From contig NZ_QPFB01000001.1 of NCBI RefSeq assembly GCF_004348115.1, positions 2,930,028-2,994,027 on the forward strand: 64,000 bases of DNA, given 5' to 3'. Below, in pieces: positions 27,556 through 37,747 of the stretch. Position numbers and translations under genes: made by a program. The notes under the pieces were generated by a model that saw only the letters and a list, made by a program, of their open reading frames with translations, was not told the origin of the DNA and searched no databases. The DNA comes from Stenotrophomonas sp. ATCM1_4. Its GTDB lineage: Bacteria; Pseudomonadota; Gammaproteobacteria; Xanthomonadales; Xanthomonadaceae. Numbering within the stretch: position 1 is the first letter of the stretch; every line of letters begins with the position of its first letter.

Positions 27556-27616
27556 AAAAAAAAACCCGCGGCAGCGGCCACGGGCTTTCCCGGACGGCCC
27601 CGACAGGGTCGGGGCC
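27556..27616 (-). terminator. Double terminator after purL
   Basis: On the minus strand purL is followed by a tight stem, GGCCCCGAC/GTCGGGGCC (27596-27616). A second stem, CCCGCGGC with GCCACGGG (27565-27584, one mismatch), runs straight into nine T (27556-27564). The second is a classic Rho-independent terminator. Confidence 0.88.
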
Positions 27617-27631
27617 ATTTCCCAGCGTTAC

Positions 27632-30600
27632 TCAGCCACACCACACGCGGGCATTGCGGAACATCCGCAGCCACGGCGAGTCCTCGCCCCAACTGCGCGG
27701 CGCCCAGCTCAGGTTGACCGTGCGCGGGGTGCGTTCCGGGTGCGGCATCAGGATGGTGACGCGGCCATCGCTGGTGGTCAGGCCGGTGATGCCGTCCGGC
27801 GAACCGTTCGGGTTCAGCGGGTACTGCTCGGCCACCCGGCCATCGCCGTCGACGTAACGCAACGCGATGTTGGCGGCGGCCTGGTCCACGGCGTTGTCGA
27901 ACTCGGCGCGGCCTTCACCATGCGCCACGGCCACCGGCAGGCGCGAGCCGGCCATGCCACGCAGCAGGATCGACGGCGACTCCTGCACTTCCAGCAACGC
28001 GGTGCGGGCTTCGAACTGCTCGCTGCGGTTGCGCTGGAACACCGGCCAGTGCTCGGCACCGGGGATGATGGCCTTGAGCTGGCTGATCATCTGGCAGCCG
28101 TTGCACACGCCCAGCGCGAAGGTGTCCGGACGCGCGAAGAAGGCGGCGAATGCCTCGCGCAGCGCCGGGCGCTCCAGGATCGAGGTCGCCCAGCCACGGC
28201 CGGCACCGAGCACGTCGCCGTAGCTGAAGCCGCCACAGGCAGCCAGGCCACGGAAATCGGACAGCTGCACGCGGCCTTCGATCAGGTCGCTCATGTGCAC
28301 GTCGTAGGCGTCAAAGCCCACGCGCTCGAAGATGTTGGCCATCTCGATCTGGCCGTTGACGCCCTGCTCGCGCAGGATCGCGACCTTCGGCCGCGCACCG
28401 CTGGCGATGAACGGCGCGGCCACGTCCTCGGCCGGATCGAAGCTCAGCTTCGGCTTCAGGCCCGGCGCGTTGAAGTTGCGGGCCAGCGCGCGCTCCTGGT
28501 CGGCCGCTTCCGGGTTGTCACGCAGCTTCTGCATGGCGTGGGTCACCGACCACCAGGCGTCGAACAGCTCTTCCCAACGCCATTCCACCAGGCTCTCGCC
28601 GCCCAGCTGCACGCGCACCACCGGTGCGGTGCTCGGGCGCGCGATGCGCTGCGCGCATTCGGTCAACGCATGCCGCTCGACCAGGTCGGCGAACGCGGCG
28701 CGGTCCTCCTTGGCGATCTGCACCACGGCGCCGAGTTCTTCGTTGAACAGGCTGCGGAACGGGTCATCGCCCCAGGCATCGAGCACGATGTCCAGGCCCA
28801 GGCGCGAGGCGAAGGACATCTCGCACAGCGCGGCGAACGCACCACCGTCGCTGCGGTCGTGGTAGGCCAGCAGCAGACCGGCCTCACGTGCATCGCGGAT
28901 CAGTTCGAAGAACCCACGCAGGCGCTCGGGGTCGTCAAGGTCCGGCACTTCACCGGCAAACGCCGGCAAGGCACTGTGGTCGGCCTGGGTCTGGGCCAGG
29001 ATCGAACCACCCAGACGCTGCTTGCCCGCACCCAGGCCGATCAGCCACAACTCACTTTCGGCTTCACGGTCGAGCAGCGGGGTCAGCTGCTGGCGCGCAT
29101 CGACCACCGGCGCGAACGCCGAGATCACCAGCGACACCGGCGACACCGATTTCTCGGCCTTGCCGTCAGCCTGCCACTGCGCCTGCATCGACAGCGAGTC
29201 CTTGCCCACCGGGATGCTGATGTCCAGCTGCGGGCACAGCTCCATGCCCACCGCCTTGACCGCGTCGTACAGCAGCGCGTCTTCGCCGTCGTGGCCGCAG
29301 GCGGCCATCCAGTTGGCCGACAGCTTGACCGTATCCAGCGACAGCACCGGTGCGGCACACAGGTTGGTGATCGCTTCGCCCACCGCCATGCGCGCCGAGG
29401 CGGCGGCGTTGAGCAGGGCCAGCGGGGTACGCTCGCCCAGCGACATCGCTTCACCGGCGTAGGTGTCGAAACCGGCCAGGGTGATGGCGACATCGGCCAT
29501 CGGCAGCTGCCACGGGCCGATCATCTGCTCGCGTGCGGTCAGGCCGCCGACGCTGCGGTCACCGATGGTGACCAGGAAGCTCTTGGAAGCAACGGTCGGA
29601 TGCGCCAACACGCGCAGGCCGGCTTCATGCAGGTTGATGCCGGCGGTCTTGAGCTGCGGCCAACGCGGTGCAGCCGGATGCGTGGTGTCGCGATGCATCT
29701 TCGGCGCCTTGCCGAACAGCACGTCCATCGGCAGATCAATCGGTGCATCGGCCGGAATGTTGCCCGGCGTAGCGCCGTAAGCGACAACCAGGCGTTCCTC
29801 GGCGGTGGCGATGCCGACCGCGGCGAACGGACAACGCTCGCGTGCGCAGATGTCGGTGAACTCGGCCAGGCGCCCGGCCGGGATGCCCAGCACGTAGCGT
29901 TCCTGCGATTCGTTGCACCACAGTTCCAGCGGCGACAGCGACGGATCGTCGGTGGGCACCTTGCCCATATCGATCACGCCACCCACGCCGGAGTCGTGCA
30001 GCAGTTCCGGGATGGCATTGGACAGGCCACCGGCGCCGACGTCATGGAAGAACTTGATCGGGTTGTCGGTGCCCATGGCCACGCAACGGTCGATCACTTC
30101 CTGGCAGCGGCGCTCCATTTCCGGGTTGTCGCGCTGCACGCTGGCGAAATCCAGGTCCTCGGCGCTCTCGCCGGAGGCCACCGACGAGGCGGCACCGCCG
30201 CCCAGGCCGATCAGCATCGCCGGGCCGCCGAGCACGATGACGATGTCACCGTCCTGCAGGCGCAGCTTGTCCACCTGCACGCGGTCGATCGCGCCCAGGC
30301 CACCGGCCAGCATGATCGGCTTGTCATAGGCGCGGGTGATCTCGCCTTCCGGCAGTTCGAAGCTGCGGAAGTAACCCAGCAGGTTCGGACGGCCGAACTC
30401 GTTGTTGAACGCGGCGCCGCCGAGCGGGCCGTCGAGCATGATGTCCAGCGCCGGTGCCATGCGCGGGTTCAGCGCGCGCGGCGCTTCCCACGGCTGCGGC
30501 AGGGTCGGGATGCGCAGGTGCGAGACCGAGAAACCGGTCAGGCCCGCCTTGGGCTTGCCGCCGCGGCCGGTCGCGCCTTCGTCGCGGATTTCGCCACCGG

Positions 30601-31513
30601 CACCGGTCGATGCGCCCGGGAACGGGGCGATCGCGGTCGGATGGTTGTGGGTTTCCACCTTGATCTGGAAGGCGCTGGGCACCACCGCTTCGCTGCGGTA
30701 CTTGCCGCTGGCCGGGTCCGGGCGGTAACGCGCGGCCGGCTCACCCTCGATCACCGCGGCGTTGTCGCTGTACGCGCTCAACGTGTGCTGCGGGGTCTGC
30801 TGGTGGGTGTTCTTGATCATCTTGAACAGCGAGCGGTCCTGCGCCTGCCCATCGATGGTCCAGCTGGCGTTGAAGATCTTGTGGCGGCAGTGCTCGGAAT
30901 TGGCCTGCGCGAACATCATCAGCTCGACGTCGGACGGATCGCGGCCCAGCTCGGTGTAGCGCTGGCGCAGGTACTCGATCTCGTCCTCGGCCAGGGCCAG
31001 GCCCAGGCGCTTGTTGGCGCTTTCCAGGTCGGCCAGCGCGATGCGCTCCAGCTGGCCGCGGGCCAGGCTGGTGAACAGTGCCTGCGCCTGCCCGATGTCG
31101 GTCAGCAGCGACTGCGTCATCGGGTCGTGCAGCAGCTTGGCCACCGCGGCCTGCTGGGCCGGGTCGGCCGGCCAGCCGCTCAGGTCGATGCGGGTACCGC
31201 GCTCCACGCGCTGGATCGCCAGGCCGGCGCCACGCACCAGCTCGGTGGCCTTGCTCGACCACGGCGACAGCGTGCCCAGGCGGGGCACCACGTAGCGCGA
31301 CACCGCGCCGTCGGCGCGTTCGGCCGCCTGCGGCTGGCCCTGCACGATGCGGCCCAGCGTGGTCAGGTCGACCGCGCCGGCATCGGCAGCTTGGGTGAAA
31401 TAGACATGCCAGGCACCGGTGATACGCAGGTCGGCGGCGATGGACTGCAGGCGGGATTCAAGACGTTCGCGACGGAACGGCGAAAGGGCAGCTGCGCCCT
31501 CGAGGACGATCAT
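27632..31513 (-). CDS. purL: Phosphoribosylformylglycinamidine synthase (large, single-chain)
   Basis: A 1293-residue cytoplasmic enzyme of purine synthesis: FGAR + glutamine + ATP gives FGAM. Order: an N-terminal PurS-like domain ([18 protein letters not shown]), a linker with DIEYLRQ-type helix ([18 protein letters not shown]), two AIRS-like ATP domains ([42 protein letters not shown] region; GNGGAS-type loops), and a C-terminal glutaminase with nucleophile Cys in [13 protein letters not shown] and HGEGRAEF. The start at 31513 is the family start; the in-frame ATG at 31549 overlaps a TACAAT -10-like box (31548-31553). Monocistronic, ended by a double terminator. Confidence 0.97.
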   Translation of the reverse strand: MIVLEGAAALSPFRRERLESRLQSIAADLRITGAWHVYFTQAADAGAVDLTTLGRIVQGQPQAAERADGAVSRYVVPRLGTLSPWSSKATELVRGAGLAIQRVERGTRIDLSGWPADPAQQAAVAKLLHDPMTQSLLTDIGQAQALFTSLARGQLERIALADLESANKRLGLALAEDEIEYLRQRYTELGRDPSDVELMMFAQANSEHCRHKIFNASWTIDGQAQDRSLFKMIKNTHQQTPQHTLSAYSDNAAVIEGEPAARYRPDPASGKYRSEAVVPSAFQIKVETHNHPTAIAPFPGASTGAGGEIRDEGATGRGGKPKAGLTGFSVSHLRIPTLPQPWEAPRALNPRMAPALDIMLDGPLGGAAFNNEFGRPNLLGYFRSFELPEGEITRAYDKPIMLAGGLGAIDRVQVDKLRLQDGDIVIVLGGPAMLIGLGGGAASSVASGESAEDLDFASVQRDNPEMERRCQEVIDRCVAMGTDNPIKFFHDVGAGGLSNAIPELLHDSGVGGVIDMGKVPTDDPSLSPLELWCNESQERYVLGIPAGRLAEFTDICARERCPFAAVGIATAEERLVVAYGATPGNIPADAPIDLPMDVLFGKAPKMHRDTTHPAAPRWPQLKTAGINLHEAGLRVLAHPTVASKSFLVTIGDRSVGGLTAREQMIGPWQLPMADVAITLAGFDTYAGEAMSLGERTPLALLNAAASARMAVGEAITNLCAAPVLSLDTVKLSANWMAACGHDGEDALLYDAVKAVGMELCPQLDISIPVGKDSLSMQAQWQADGKAEKSVSPVSLVISAFAPVVDARQQLTPLLDREAESELWLIGLGAGKQRLGGSILAQTQADHSALPAFAGEVPDLDDPERLRGFFELIRDAREAGLLLAYHDRSDGGAFAALCEMSFASRLGLDIVLDAWGDDPFRSLFNEELGAVVQIAKEDRAAFADLVERHALTECAQRIARPSTAPVVRVQLGGESLVEWRWEELFDAWWSVTHAMQKLRDNPEAADQERALARNFNAPGLKPKLSFDPAEDVAAPFIASGARPKVAILREQGVNGQIEMANIFERVGFDAYDVHMSDLIEGRVQLSDFRGLAACGGFSYGDVLGAGRGWATSILERPALREAFAAFFARPDTFALGVCNGCQMISQLKAIIPGAEHWPVFQRNRSEQFEARTALLEVQESPSILLRGMAGSRLPVAVAHGEGRAEFDNAVDQAAANIALRYVDGDGRVAEQYPLNPNGSPDGITGLTTSDGRVTILMPHPERTPRTVNLSWAPRSWGEDSPWLRMFRNARVWCG

Positions 31514-31820
31514 GTCCGGGAAACCATGGTTAGGAATCGGGCCCGGCATTGTACCGGAGTCCGCCGCCGCTCCCCTGATTTCCGGTTCAGCGCGGGCAGG
31601 CGCTGGCCGGGCGCCAGCGGCAATCGCCCGGTGTGGAGGGAAAGCGGGGTTACGGTTCCCCCCTCGCTATGCTCATTCAGCCGGTGGCGCTGCCCCGGCC
31701 CGTCCGCCCGCCTTACCGCTCGCCAACGGAACTACCCCAACCCGGCCCCGGCCAGGCGCTTGATGCGCGGGCCATGCCGAAGGCATGCCCCGCGCCGGCC
31801 ACCCCCAAAGGAGATTGACC
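31514..31820. promoter_or_regulatory. Divergent region purL / chitinase
   Basis: 307 bases. For purL, TACAAT on the minus strand at 31548-31553 is a plausible -10, 29 bases before the start. For the chitinase the leader carries a strong hairpin (31765-31795) and the Shine-Dalgarno AAAGGAGA (31807-31814). A weak -10 (TATGCT) lies near 31668. No clear -35 was found for either gene. Confidence 0.45.
31765..31795 (+). promoter_or_regulatory. Stable hairpin in the chitinase mRNA leader
   Basis: GCGCGGGCCATGCC (31765-31778) pairs with GGCATGCCCCGCGC (31782-31795) around a GAA loop: 14 positions with one mismatch. It ends 11 bases before the Shine-Dalgarno of the chitinase. There is no T-run, so mRNA protection or a protein site is more likely than termination. 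Confidence 0.6.
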
Positions 31821-33923
31821 ATGACGGATCATCCCAACCACCGCCCGCCCCACCGGCGCCGTCGCACCCGCACCGGCCTCCTCCTGGCCACGGTGATGGG
31901 CCTGGCCGCGCTGCCAGCGGCCCAGGCCGCCGATTGCACCGGCGTGAAGCCCTGGATCGCCACCACGATCTACTCGCCCGGGCAGACCCTGCAGAAGGAC
32001 GGAGTCCTCTACCAGGTCCAGCAACAGATCTGGAACGCCGCGCCGGACCATCCCGCCGGCCGGCGCTACTACCGCTCCCTTGGCCGTTGCGGGAGCGGCG
32101 CCGGTAATCCGCCACCGCCTTCCCCGCCGCCGGCCAACCAGGCGCCGCAGGTCCGGCTGACCGCTCCTTCGGCCGGCAGCCGTTTTGCCGCCGGCAGCAC
32201 GGTCACGCTCCGCGCCGATGCCTCCGATCGCGATGGCAGTATCCGCAAGGTCGAGTTCTTCCATGACGGCAGGTCGCTGGGCGTGGCCCCCCAGGCCCCG
32301 TACACCCTGCAATGGCAAGCGGTTCCAGCCGGCACCCATGTGCTCAGCGCCCTGGCCACCGACGACCGCAATGCGAGCACGCGCTCGGCCACGGTCACCC
32401 TCATCGTCCCCCCCGCTCCCCACGAGGACAGGGATACCACCGCACCCACCGTCCCCGCCGCAATGTCGGCCCAGGCGTTGGACCCGAACCGCGTCCAGCT
32501 GCGCTGGAATCCGTCCAGCGACAATCCCGGTGGCAGCGGGCTGGCCGACTACGACCTGTACCGCGATGACCGCCTGGTCGCCTCGCCCTCCACCCCCTCC
32601 TACCTGGACAGCGGCCTGGCACCTGACACCGCCTACCGCTACGCCGTGCGGGCCCGCGACGTGGCCGGGAATGCTTCGGCCCGCAGCACACCGGTGGGCG
32701 TGCGCACCCCGTCTGCCGACACCGACGGCGACGGCCCGGGCGCCAGGCGGCTCATCGGCTACTTCACCCAGTGGGGCATCTACGGCCGCAACTACAAGGT
32801 CAAACAGATCGACAGCAGCGGCTCGGCGGCCAAGCTGACCCACATCAACTATGCCTTCGGCAACGTGCGCAACAACCGCTGCGAGGTCGGCATCACCCAG
32901 GCCGCGAACCCGGGCACCGGCAGCGGTGGCGATGCCTATGCCGACTACACGCGCAGCTTCGGTGCGGCCGAGAGCGTCAGCGGCCGTGGCGATACCTGGA
33001 ACCAGCCGCTGCGCGGCAACTGGAACCAGCTGCGCCAGCTCAAGGCCAAGCACCCACACCTGAAGGTGCTGATCTCGCTCGGTGGCTGGACCTGGTCACG
33101 CGGCTTCTCCAGCGCCGCGCAGCCGGAGAACCGCGCCGCATTCGTGGCCTCGTGCATCGATGCCTACATCAAGGGCAACCTGCCGTTCACCGACAACGCG
33201 GGTGGGCCGGGCGTGGCCGCGGGCATCTTCGACGGCATCGACGTGGACTGGGAGTACCCGGCCGACCGGCAGAATTTCACCGCACTGCTGGCCGAGTTCC
33301 GCCGCCAGCTCGATGCGGTCCGCCCCGGCATGCTGCTGACCGTGGCGGTGGGTGCCGGCATCGACAAGATCCGCGTGACCGACCCCGGGGAGTACCACCG
33401 CTACTTGGATTTCATCAACGTGATGACCTACGACTTCCACGGTGCCTGGGCACCACGTACCAACCACCATTCGGCACTGTTCGATTCGCCGGCCGACCCG
33501 TCCAGCGGGGACGAGCGCCTGTACAACAGCAATGACGCGATCGAGGCCTACCTTGCCCGCGGCGTGCCGGCCCACAAGTTGAACCTGGGCGTGGGCTTCT
33601 ACGGCCGCGGCTGGACCAACGTGGCACCGACCAACAACGGCCTGTACCAGCCTGGCCGCCCGGCGGCTGGCAGATACGAAGCCGGCATCGAGGACTGGAA
33701 AGTGCTCAAGGACCTGGGCTGGCCGGCCTACCGCGACCCGGCCGCCAAGGCCGCGTGGATCTACAACAGCACAACCTTCTGGAGCTTCGATACCCCGGAG
33801 ATGCTCATCGAGAAGATGGCCTACGTGAAGGCCCAGGGCCTGGGCGGCGCGTTCTTCTGGGAGTTCAGCGGTGACGATGCGCAGGGCACGATGGTCAACG
33901 CGCTGGACCGCGGCCTGAAGTAA
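31821..33923 (+). CDS. Secreted multidomain GH18 chitinase
   Basis: A 700-residue enzyme that hydrolyses chitin outside the cell. The signal peptide has a long basic start (HRRRRTRTG) and is cut near ALPAAQA|AD (about residue 37). A CBM5/12-type chitin-binding module follows (WIATTIYSPGQTLQKDGVLYQVQ), then a Pro-rich linker, an Ig-like domain (PQVRLTAPSAGSRFAAGSTV), a fibronectin III domain (about 220-310) and the GH18 barrel from about 320. The catalytic motif is DGIDVDWEYP with acid Glu478; SLGGWTWS and MTYDFHGAW are the other barrel signatures. Start 31821 has AAAGGAGA 7-10 bases upstream. A T2SS substrate by analogy with other gammaproteobacterial chitinases. Confidence 0.95.
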   Translation: MTDHPNHRPPHRRRRTRTGLLLATVMGLAALPAAQAADCTGVKPWIATTIYSPGQTLQKDGVLYQVQQQIWNAAPDHPAGRRYYRSLGRCGSGAGNPPPPSPPPANQAPQVRLTAPSAGSRFAAGSTVTLRADASDRDGSIRKVEFFHDGRSLGVAPQAPYTLQWQAVPAGTHVLSALATDDRNASTRSATVTLIVPPAPHEDRDTTAPTVPAAMSAQALDPNRVQLRWNPSSDNPGGSGLADYDLYRDDRLVASPSTPSYLDSGLAPDTAYRYAVRARDVAGNASARSTPVGVRTPSADTDGDGPGARRLIGYFTQWGIYGRNYKVKQIDSSGSAAKLTHINYAFGNVRNNRCEVGITQAANPGTGSGGDAYADYTRSFGAAESVSGRGDTWNQPLRGNWNQLRQLKAKHPHLKVLISLGGWTWSRGFSSAAQPENRAAFVASCIDAYIKGNLPFTDNAGGPGVAAGIFDGIDVDWEYPADRQNFTALLAEFRRQLDAVRPGMLLTVAVGAGIDKIRVTDPGEYHRYLDFINVMTYDFHGAWAPRTNHHSALFDSPADPSSGDERLYNSNDAIEAYLARGVPAHKLNLGVGFYGRGWTNVAPTNNGLYQPGRPAAGRYEAGIEDWKVLKDLGWPAYRDPAAKAAWIYNSTTFWSFDTPEMLIEKMAYVKAQGLGGAFFWEFSGDDAQGTMVNALDRGLK

Positions 33924-33935
33924 GCGGCGCGCCCG

Positions 33936-33966
33936 CAAACAAAAAGCCCCTCCATTGGAGGGGCTT
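33936..33966 (-). terminator. Terminator between chitinase and dsbC-like gene
   Basis: AAGCCCCTCC (33944-33953), loop ATT, GGAGGGGCTT (33957-33966). On the minus strand the stem is followed by a T-rich tract (TTTTTGTTT), so it mainly ends the dsbC-like gene. It may also serve the convergent chitinase. Confidence 0.88.
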
Positions 33967-34002
33967 CCGGTATCACGTGCAGCCGATCAGCCGGCGAATG
34001 GA

Positions 34003-34779
34003 TCAGCGACCGCCGCCGGCGGCGTCGATGCGCTCCAGCGCGGCCTTGAGCTGTGCCGGCGGCAGGTAGCCACCGAGCTGGCTGCCATCGGCGGCGAAGA
34101 TCGCCGGGGTACCGTTGATGCCCAGCTGCTGGCCGAGGTTGTACTGCATGGCGACCGGGTTGGTGCAGGTCTTCGGGGACACCGGCTGGCCGGACTTGGC
34201 CGCAGTCAGCGCGGCCTTGCGGTCGCTGGCGCACCAGACCGAGATCATGTCGGTGTAGTCCTTGCTGCCCAGGCCCATGCGCGGGAACGCCAGGTACTCG
34301 ACCGCGATGCCGTTGCGGTTGAGCTCGGCGATGTCCTGATGCAGCTTGCGGCAGTAACCACACTCGATGTCGGTGAACACGCTGATGGTGTACTTGGCAT
34401 TCGGCGGGGCGAACACGATGCGGTCCGCGTGCGGCAGGGTCGCCAGCAACCCGCGGCGGTACTGCAGCAGCCCGGCGCTGGTGGCCATGGCCTTCTTCTG
34501 GATGTCATACGGCTGCGACTGCATCAGGTAGCGGCCATCGTCGGTGACGTACAGCACCTGGCCGGACACGATCACCTCACGGAAACCCGGGAACGGCGCG
34601 GCACCGATGTAGTCGGGGCTGAAGTTCGGGTCGAGCTGCTTGAGCGCATCGCGCACGGTCTGCTCGACCGGGCCTTCGGCGACCTGTGGCGCAGGGGCGG
34701 CGGCGGTCGGCGAGGCCTGCTGCGCACAGGCGGTAAGGCTGATCGCGCCCAGCAGCGCGGCAATGGCAATTCGGTACAT
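34003..34779 (-). CDS. dsbC: DsbC-like thiol:disulfide isomerase, predicted lipoprotein
   Basis: A 258-residue periplasmic disulfide isomerase that would reshuffle wrong disulfides in exported proteins. The start at 34779 gives a short signal peptide ending in the lipobox SLTAC, so it is probably lipid-anchored rather than soluble as in E. coli. An N-terminal dimerisation domain (about 45-105) precedes the thioredoxin domain with the active site CGYC at 140-143 (FTDIECGYCRKLH), a structural Cys pair (SVWCASD and PKTCTNP) and the cis-Pro loop GINGTPAIF. Clients could include the Cys-containing protease nearby. The longer frame to 34869 has no leader. Confidence 0.92.
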   Translation of the reverse strand: MYRIAIAALLGAISLTACAQQASPTAAAPAPQVAEGPVEQTVRDALKQLDPNFSPDYIGAAPFPGFREVIVSGQVLYVTDDGRYLMQSQPYDIQKKAMATSAGLLQYRRGLLATLPHADRIVFAPPNAKYTISVFTDIECGYCRKLHQDIAELNRNGIAVEYLAFPRMGLGSKDYTDMISVWCASDRKAALTAAKSGQPVSPKTCTNPVAMQYNLGQQLGINGTPAIFAADGSQLGGYLPPAQLKAALERIDAAGGGR

Positions 34780-34925
34780 CGGCAACCCGTGGGAAGAAAT
34801 ATCCGACCGATTCTCGCATACGCCCCTGCAACGCGCCGTGCGGGCAGCCGGCAACCTGCCACGGGACATCTGGACAAATATTCACCAGCCACCGGAAACG
34901 CCGGCGGGGCAAGGGGTACCGGCAT

Positions 34926-34971
34926 TTATCCACAGCTTGTGCGGCCACTGCCGCACACCCGTTGTGGAAAA
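34926..34971. promoter_or_regulatory. Two DnaA-box-like sites between xerD and dsbC
   Basis: TTATCCACA on the plus strand (34926-34934) is identical to the E. coli consensus DnaA box. TTTTCCACA on the minus strand (34963-34971) fits TTWTNCACA. They face each other, 28 bases apart, and the second ends 5 bases from the xerD stop. Confidence 0.55.
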
Positions 34972-34975
34972 CCCC

Positions 34976-35953
34976 TCAACCGCGCGGGTGATGCCTGCGG
35001 TGCAGCTTCTGCAGGTGCTCGCGCGCCACCAGCGTGTAGATCTGGGTGGTGGACAGCGAGCTGTGGCCCAGCAGCATCTGCAGCGCGCGCAGGTCCGCAC
35101 CGTGGTTGAGCAGGTGGGTGGCGAAGCTGTGGCGCAGGCCGTGCGGGCTGATCTTGCCCGGGTCGATGCCCGCGACCGCTGCACTGGCCTTCACCAAGGC
35201 CCAGAACTGCTGCCGGCTCAAGGGCTTGCGCTCGTTGCCGACGAACAACGGCACCTGCCCGTCCGGCGTGGCCTGCACCGCCTTGCCGCCGGTCAACTGC
35301 GGGCGCGCCTGCGCCAGGTAGCGCTCCAGCCAGTGCTGGGACTCCTCGCCCAATGGCACCAGCCGCTCCTTGCTGCCCTTGCCGGTCACCCGCAGCACGC
35401 CCTGGCGCAGGTTGACCGCATTGGCCGGCAGGTTGACCAGTTCGCTCACGCGCAGGCCGGCGGCGTACATCAGCTCCAGCATCGCGCGGTCGCGCAGGCC
35501 TTCGGCGGTCTCCACGTCCGGCGTGGCCAGCAGCGCATCGATCTGGCTTTCGGCCAAGGCCTTGGGCAGCGAGCGCGGCAGCTTGGGCGGCTCCAGCAGG
35601 GCGGACGGATCGTCATGCCGCTCACCGCGCTTGAGGCCATATCCGAAGAACGCCCGCAACGCCGACAGCAGCCGTGCATTGCTGCGGGCCGTCCAGCCAT
35701 GCCGGGTACGCCAGGCCAGGTAATCGAACAGGCCCGCGCGATCGATGCCAGCCAGGCCATCGCCGGCGCCGTCACGCCACCGCGCCAGCCCTTCCAGATC
35801 ACGGCGGTAGCTGTCCAGCGATGCCCGGGCCAGGCCCTGCTCGGCCCAGATCGCATCCAGGAAACGCTGGATCAGGCGGGCATCGGCATCGCGCAGCGGC
35901 GGCAGCTGCTGCACCATCTGGCGGCGTTCGGCGGGCGTCAATGCGGCGGACAT
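34976..35953 (-). CDS. xerD: Site-specific tyrosine recombinase XerD
   Basis: A 325-residue tyrosine recombinase that with XerC resolves chromosome dimers at dif. An N-terminal SAM-like core-binding domain ([26 protein letters not shown]) precedes the catalytic domain. The residues are present: Arg in AAGLRVSEL, Lys in [35 protein letters not shown] with nucleophile Tyr306. XerD rather than XerC because the other copy in this window sits in the dapF-DUF484-xerC cluster. Start 35953 ([12 protein letters not shown]) was chosen over the nearby 35965; neither has a good Shine-Dalgarno. Divergent from the RDD gene. Confidence 0.93.
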   Translation of the reverse strand: MSAALTPAERRQMVQQLPPLRDADARLIQRFLDAIWAEQGLARASLDSYRRDLEGLARWRDGAGDGLAGIDRAGLFDYLAWRTRHGWTARSNARLLSALRAFFGYGLKRGERHDDPSALLEPPKLPRSLPKALAESQIDALLATPDVETAEGLRDRAMLELMYAAGLRVSELVNLPANAVNLRQGVLRVTGKGSKERLVPLGEESQHWLERYLAQARPQLTGGKAVQATPDGQVPLFVGNERKPLSRQQFWALVKASAAVAGIDPGKISPHGLRHSFATHLLNHGADLRALQMLLGHSSLSTTQIYTLVAREHLQKLHRRHHPRG

Positions 35954-36024
35954 CGGCACAAGCATAGGGGCTGGCCGTGCCGCTGCCCATGCATCGTCGC
36001 CGTCCCAGCCCGTATGCTCGGCAC

Positions 36025-36495
36025 ATGACGATCGCCGCCGACGCTCCTCCCGCCCGCCCTTCCGCCCTGCTGCCACGTCGGCTGGCGGCACTGTTCTACG
36101 ACTTCTGGCCGGCATTGGCGTTGTGGATGCTGGTCTCGGCGGTATTCACCGTCGGCTACACCCTGGCCGGCCATGCCGCACGCGAGAACATCCATCCCTT
36201 CAGCGGCCTGCAATGGCTGCTGTGGCTGTGCTGCTGGATCGTGGCTGGCATCTACGCCACCGCCAGCTGGAAACGCGGTGGGCAGACCCTGGGCATGCGC
36301 CCGTGGCACCTGCACCTGCGCGCGATCGATGGCGGCCCGATCGGCACCGGCGCGCTGTGGGTGCGTTACGCGGTCGGCACGTTGTCGCTGCTGTGTGGCG
36401 GCCTTGGGTTCTGGTGGGCGCTGGTGGATCGCCAGCGCCTGACCTGGCATGACCGTGCCAGCGGCACGCGCCTGGTGAAGCTGCCGAAGCCGTGA
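36025..36495 (+). CDS. RDD family membrane protein
   Basis: A 156-residue inner-membrane protein of the RDD family, whose function is mostly unknown, though some members transport ions. It has the conserved Arg and Asp in the first membrane helix region ([22 protein letters not shown]), a second helix ([21 protein letters not shown]), the [14 protein letters not shown] loop and a last helix followed by [13 protein letters not shown], where the second conserved Asp lies. The start at 36025 leaves a short cytoplasmic tail. Single gene, divergent from xerD with a 71-base gap. Confidence 0.88.
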   Translation: MTIAADAPPARPSALLPRRLAALFYDFWPALALWMLVSAVFTVGYTLAGHAARENIHPFSGLQWLLWLCCWIVAGIYATASWKRGGQTLGMRPWHLHLRAIDGGPIGTGALWVRYAVGTLSLLCGGLGFWWALVDRQRLTWHDRASGTRLVKLPKP

Positions 36496-36640
36496 TCGCC
36501 CGACGCGGATACGTGCCGGGAGTCGCTGCGCGGACTCCCCGCCTGCCGGCAGGCGAGCACGCTCACGCAGGTTGGGAAGCCATCCCGGCCTTGGATCAAT
36601 GGCCGCGTCACGGGTACAGGCTTGGCGGCCAAGGCCGTTC
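36496..36640. repeat. Convergent gap with hairpins and a REP-like element
   Basis: A 145-base gap between the RDD gene and lptG. GGGAGTCGC/GCGGACTCCC (36518-36539, one bulge) can form a hairpin for the RDD transcript. GCCTGCCGGCAGGC (36541-36554) is a perfect palindrome. At 36621-36644 is CTTGGCGGCCAAGGCCGTTCCTA, one of four similar intergenic elements in this window (others near 50991, 51109 and 52943). Confidence 0.6.
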
Positions 36641-37747
36641 CTAGCCGACCCGTCGTCGTGACAGCCAGCCGGAGATGGCCAGCATCATGATCGGCGGCAG
36701 CGCATAGGCGATGCGGTAATCGATCTTCAACGCGCCGGCCATACGGCCGAAGAACATCTGCAGCAGCAGGAAGCCCAGCGCGAACAGCATGCCCAGGAAC
36801 AGGCGCTTGCCCATGCCGCCACTGCGCAGCGAACCGAACGCGAACGGCACCGCGGCCAGGCACAGCGCCAGCACGTTCAACGGGTAGAACCAGCGGCTCC
36901 AGTACGTGTCCTCGTAGTCCCGCGCGTCCAGCCCGTTGCGCTTGCGGTAGTCGATGCTGGTCTTGAGCTCGCCCGCGCTGAGGTTACGCGGGCGCGCCAG
37001 GCCCGACGCCAGCGCCGCGGCGTCCAGGTTCGACTCCCAGACTTCGCTCTCGGCGGTTTCGCGGGTCACCGAACGGTCGCCGAACACGTCGCGGCGGACC
37101 TTGCCCAGTACCCAGCCATTCTGGTCATGGGTGGCGGTCACCGCATAGGTCAGCGTTGCCAGCCGGCCGGCATCGTCGAGGGTGTACAGCCGGACCTCGT
37201 TCAGCACCAGGCGGCTGCGCCCCTCGTCGTCGAGCAGTTCCTCGCCATTCTGTGCGTTGAGGAAGGTGTCGCCCTCGCGCGCCCACAACCCGTAATAGCG
37301 GGCCATGGTCATGTCGGTGTTGTACTTGGCGCTGGTCTTGAGCGCATCGGCACGGTTCTGCGACCACGGTGCCAGCGTCTCGCCGTTGACCACCATCAGC
37401 ACGGTCAGCAGCGACAAGGCGATCGCCACCGACCCGGCGATCCGCCGCCGCGACACGCCCACCGCGCGCAGCGCGGTCAGCTCGGAGGTCGCTGCCAGCT
37501 GGCCCAGGCCCATCAGCGCACCGATCACCGCGGCCATCGGGAACAGCGTGTAGGCACGGCGCGGGACGGTGTAGGCGGTCCAGGCCAGCGCATGGCCGAA
37601 GGTATAGCTGCCCACGCCGATGTTCTTGGCCTCGCCGGACAGCGCCAGGATGGCGTCCAGCCCCAACAGCACCAGCCAGACCAGCAGCACGGTCGCCAGC
37701 ACGTTGCGGCCGACGTAGATGTCATGGATGCGCGGGGTCAGCCTCAT
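36641..37747 (-). CDS. lptG: LPS export permease LptG
   Basis: A 368-residue inner-membrane permease that pairs with LptF and the ATPase LptB to pull LPS out of the membrane and pass it to LptC. Six membrane helices: three near residues 13-35, 60-85 and 100-120, a large periplasmic beta-jellyroll (about 130-265), then three more (SRWFYPLNVLALCLAAVPFAFG onward). The coupling-helix region carries TSELTALRAVGVSRRRI. Its start overlaps the lptF stop by 4 bases (ATGA). Confidence 0.95.
   Translation of the reverse strand: MRLTPRIHDIYVGRNVLATVLLVWLVLLGLDAILALSGEAKNIGVGSYTFGHALAWTAYTVPRRAYTLFPMAAVIGALMGLGQLAATSELTALRAVGVSRRRIAGSVAIALSLLTVLMVVNGETLAPWSQNRADALKTSAKYNTDMTMARYYGLWAREGDTFLNAQNGEELLDDEGRSRLVLNEVRLYTLDDAGRLATLTYAVTATHDQNGWVLGKVRRDVFGDRSVTRETAESEVWESNLDAAALASGLARPRNLSAGELKTSIDYRKRNGLDARDYEDTYWSRWFYPLNVLALCLAAVPFAFGSLRSGGMGKRLFLGMLFALGFLLLQMFFGRMAGALKIDYRIAYALPPIMMLAISGWLSRRRVG

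Noticed and set aside
27740-32107. A 1455-codon plus-strand frame opposite purL running into the chitinase
   Set aside because: Antisense to a complete, highly conserved enzyme, in another frame from the chitinase; no domain or ribosome site.
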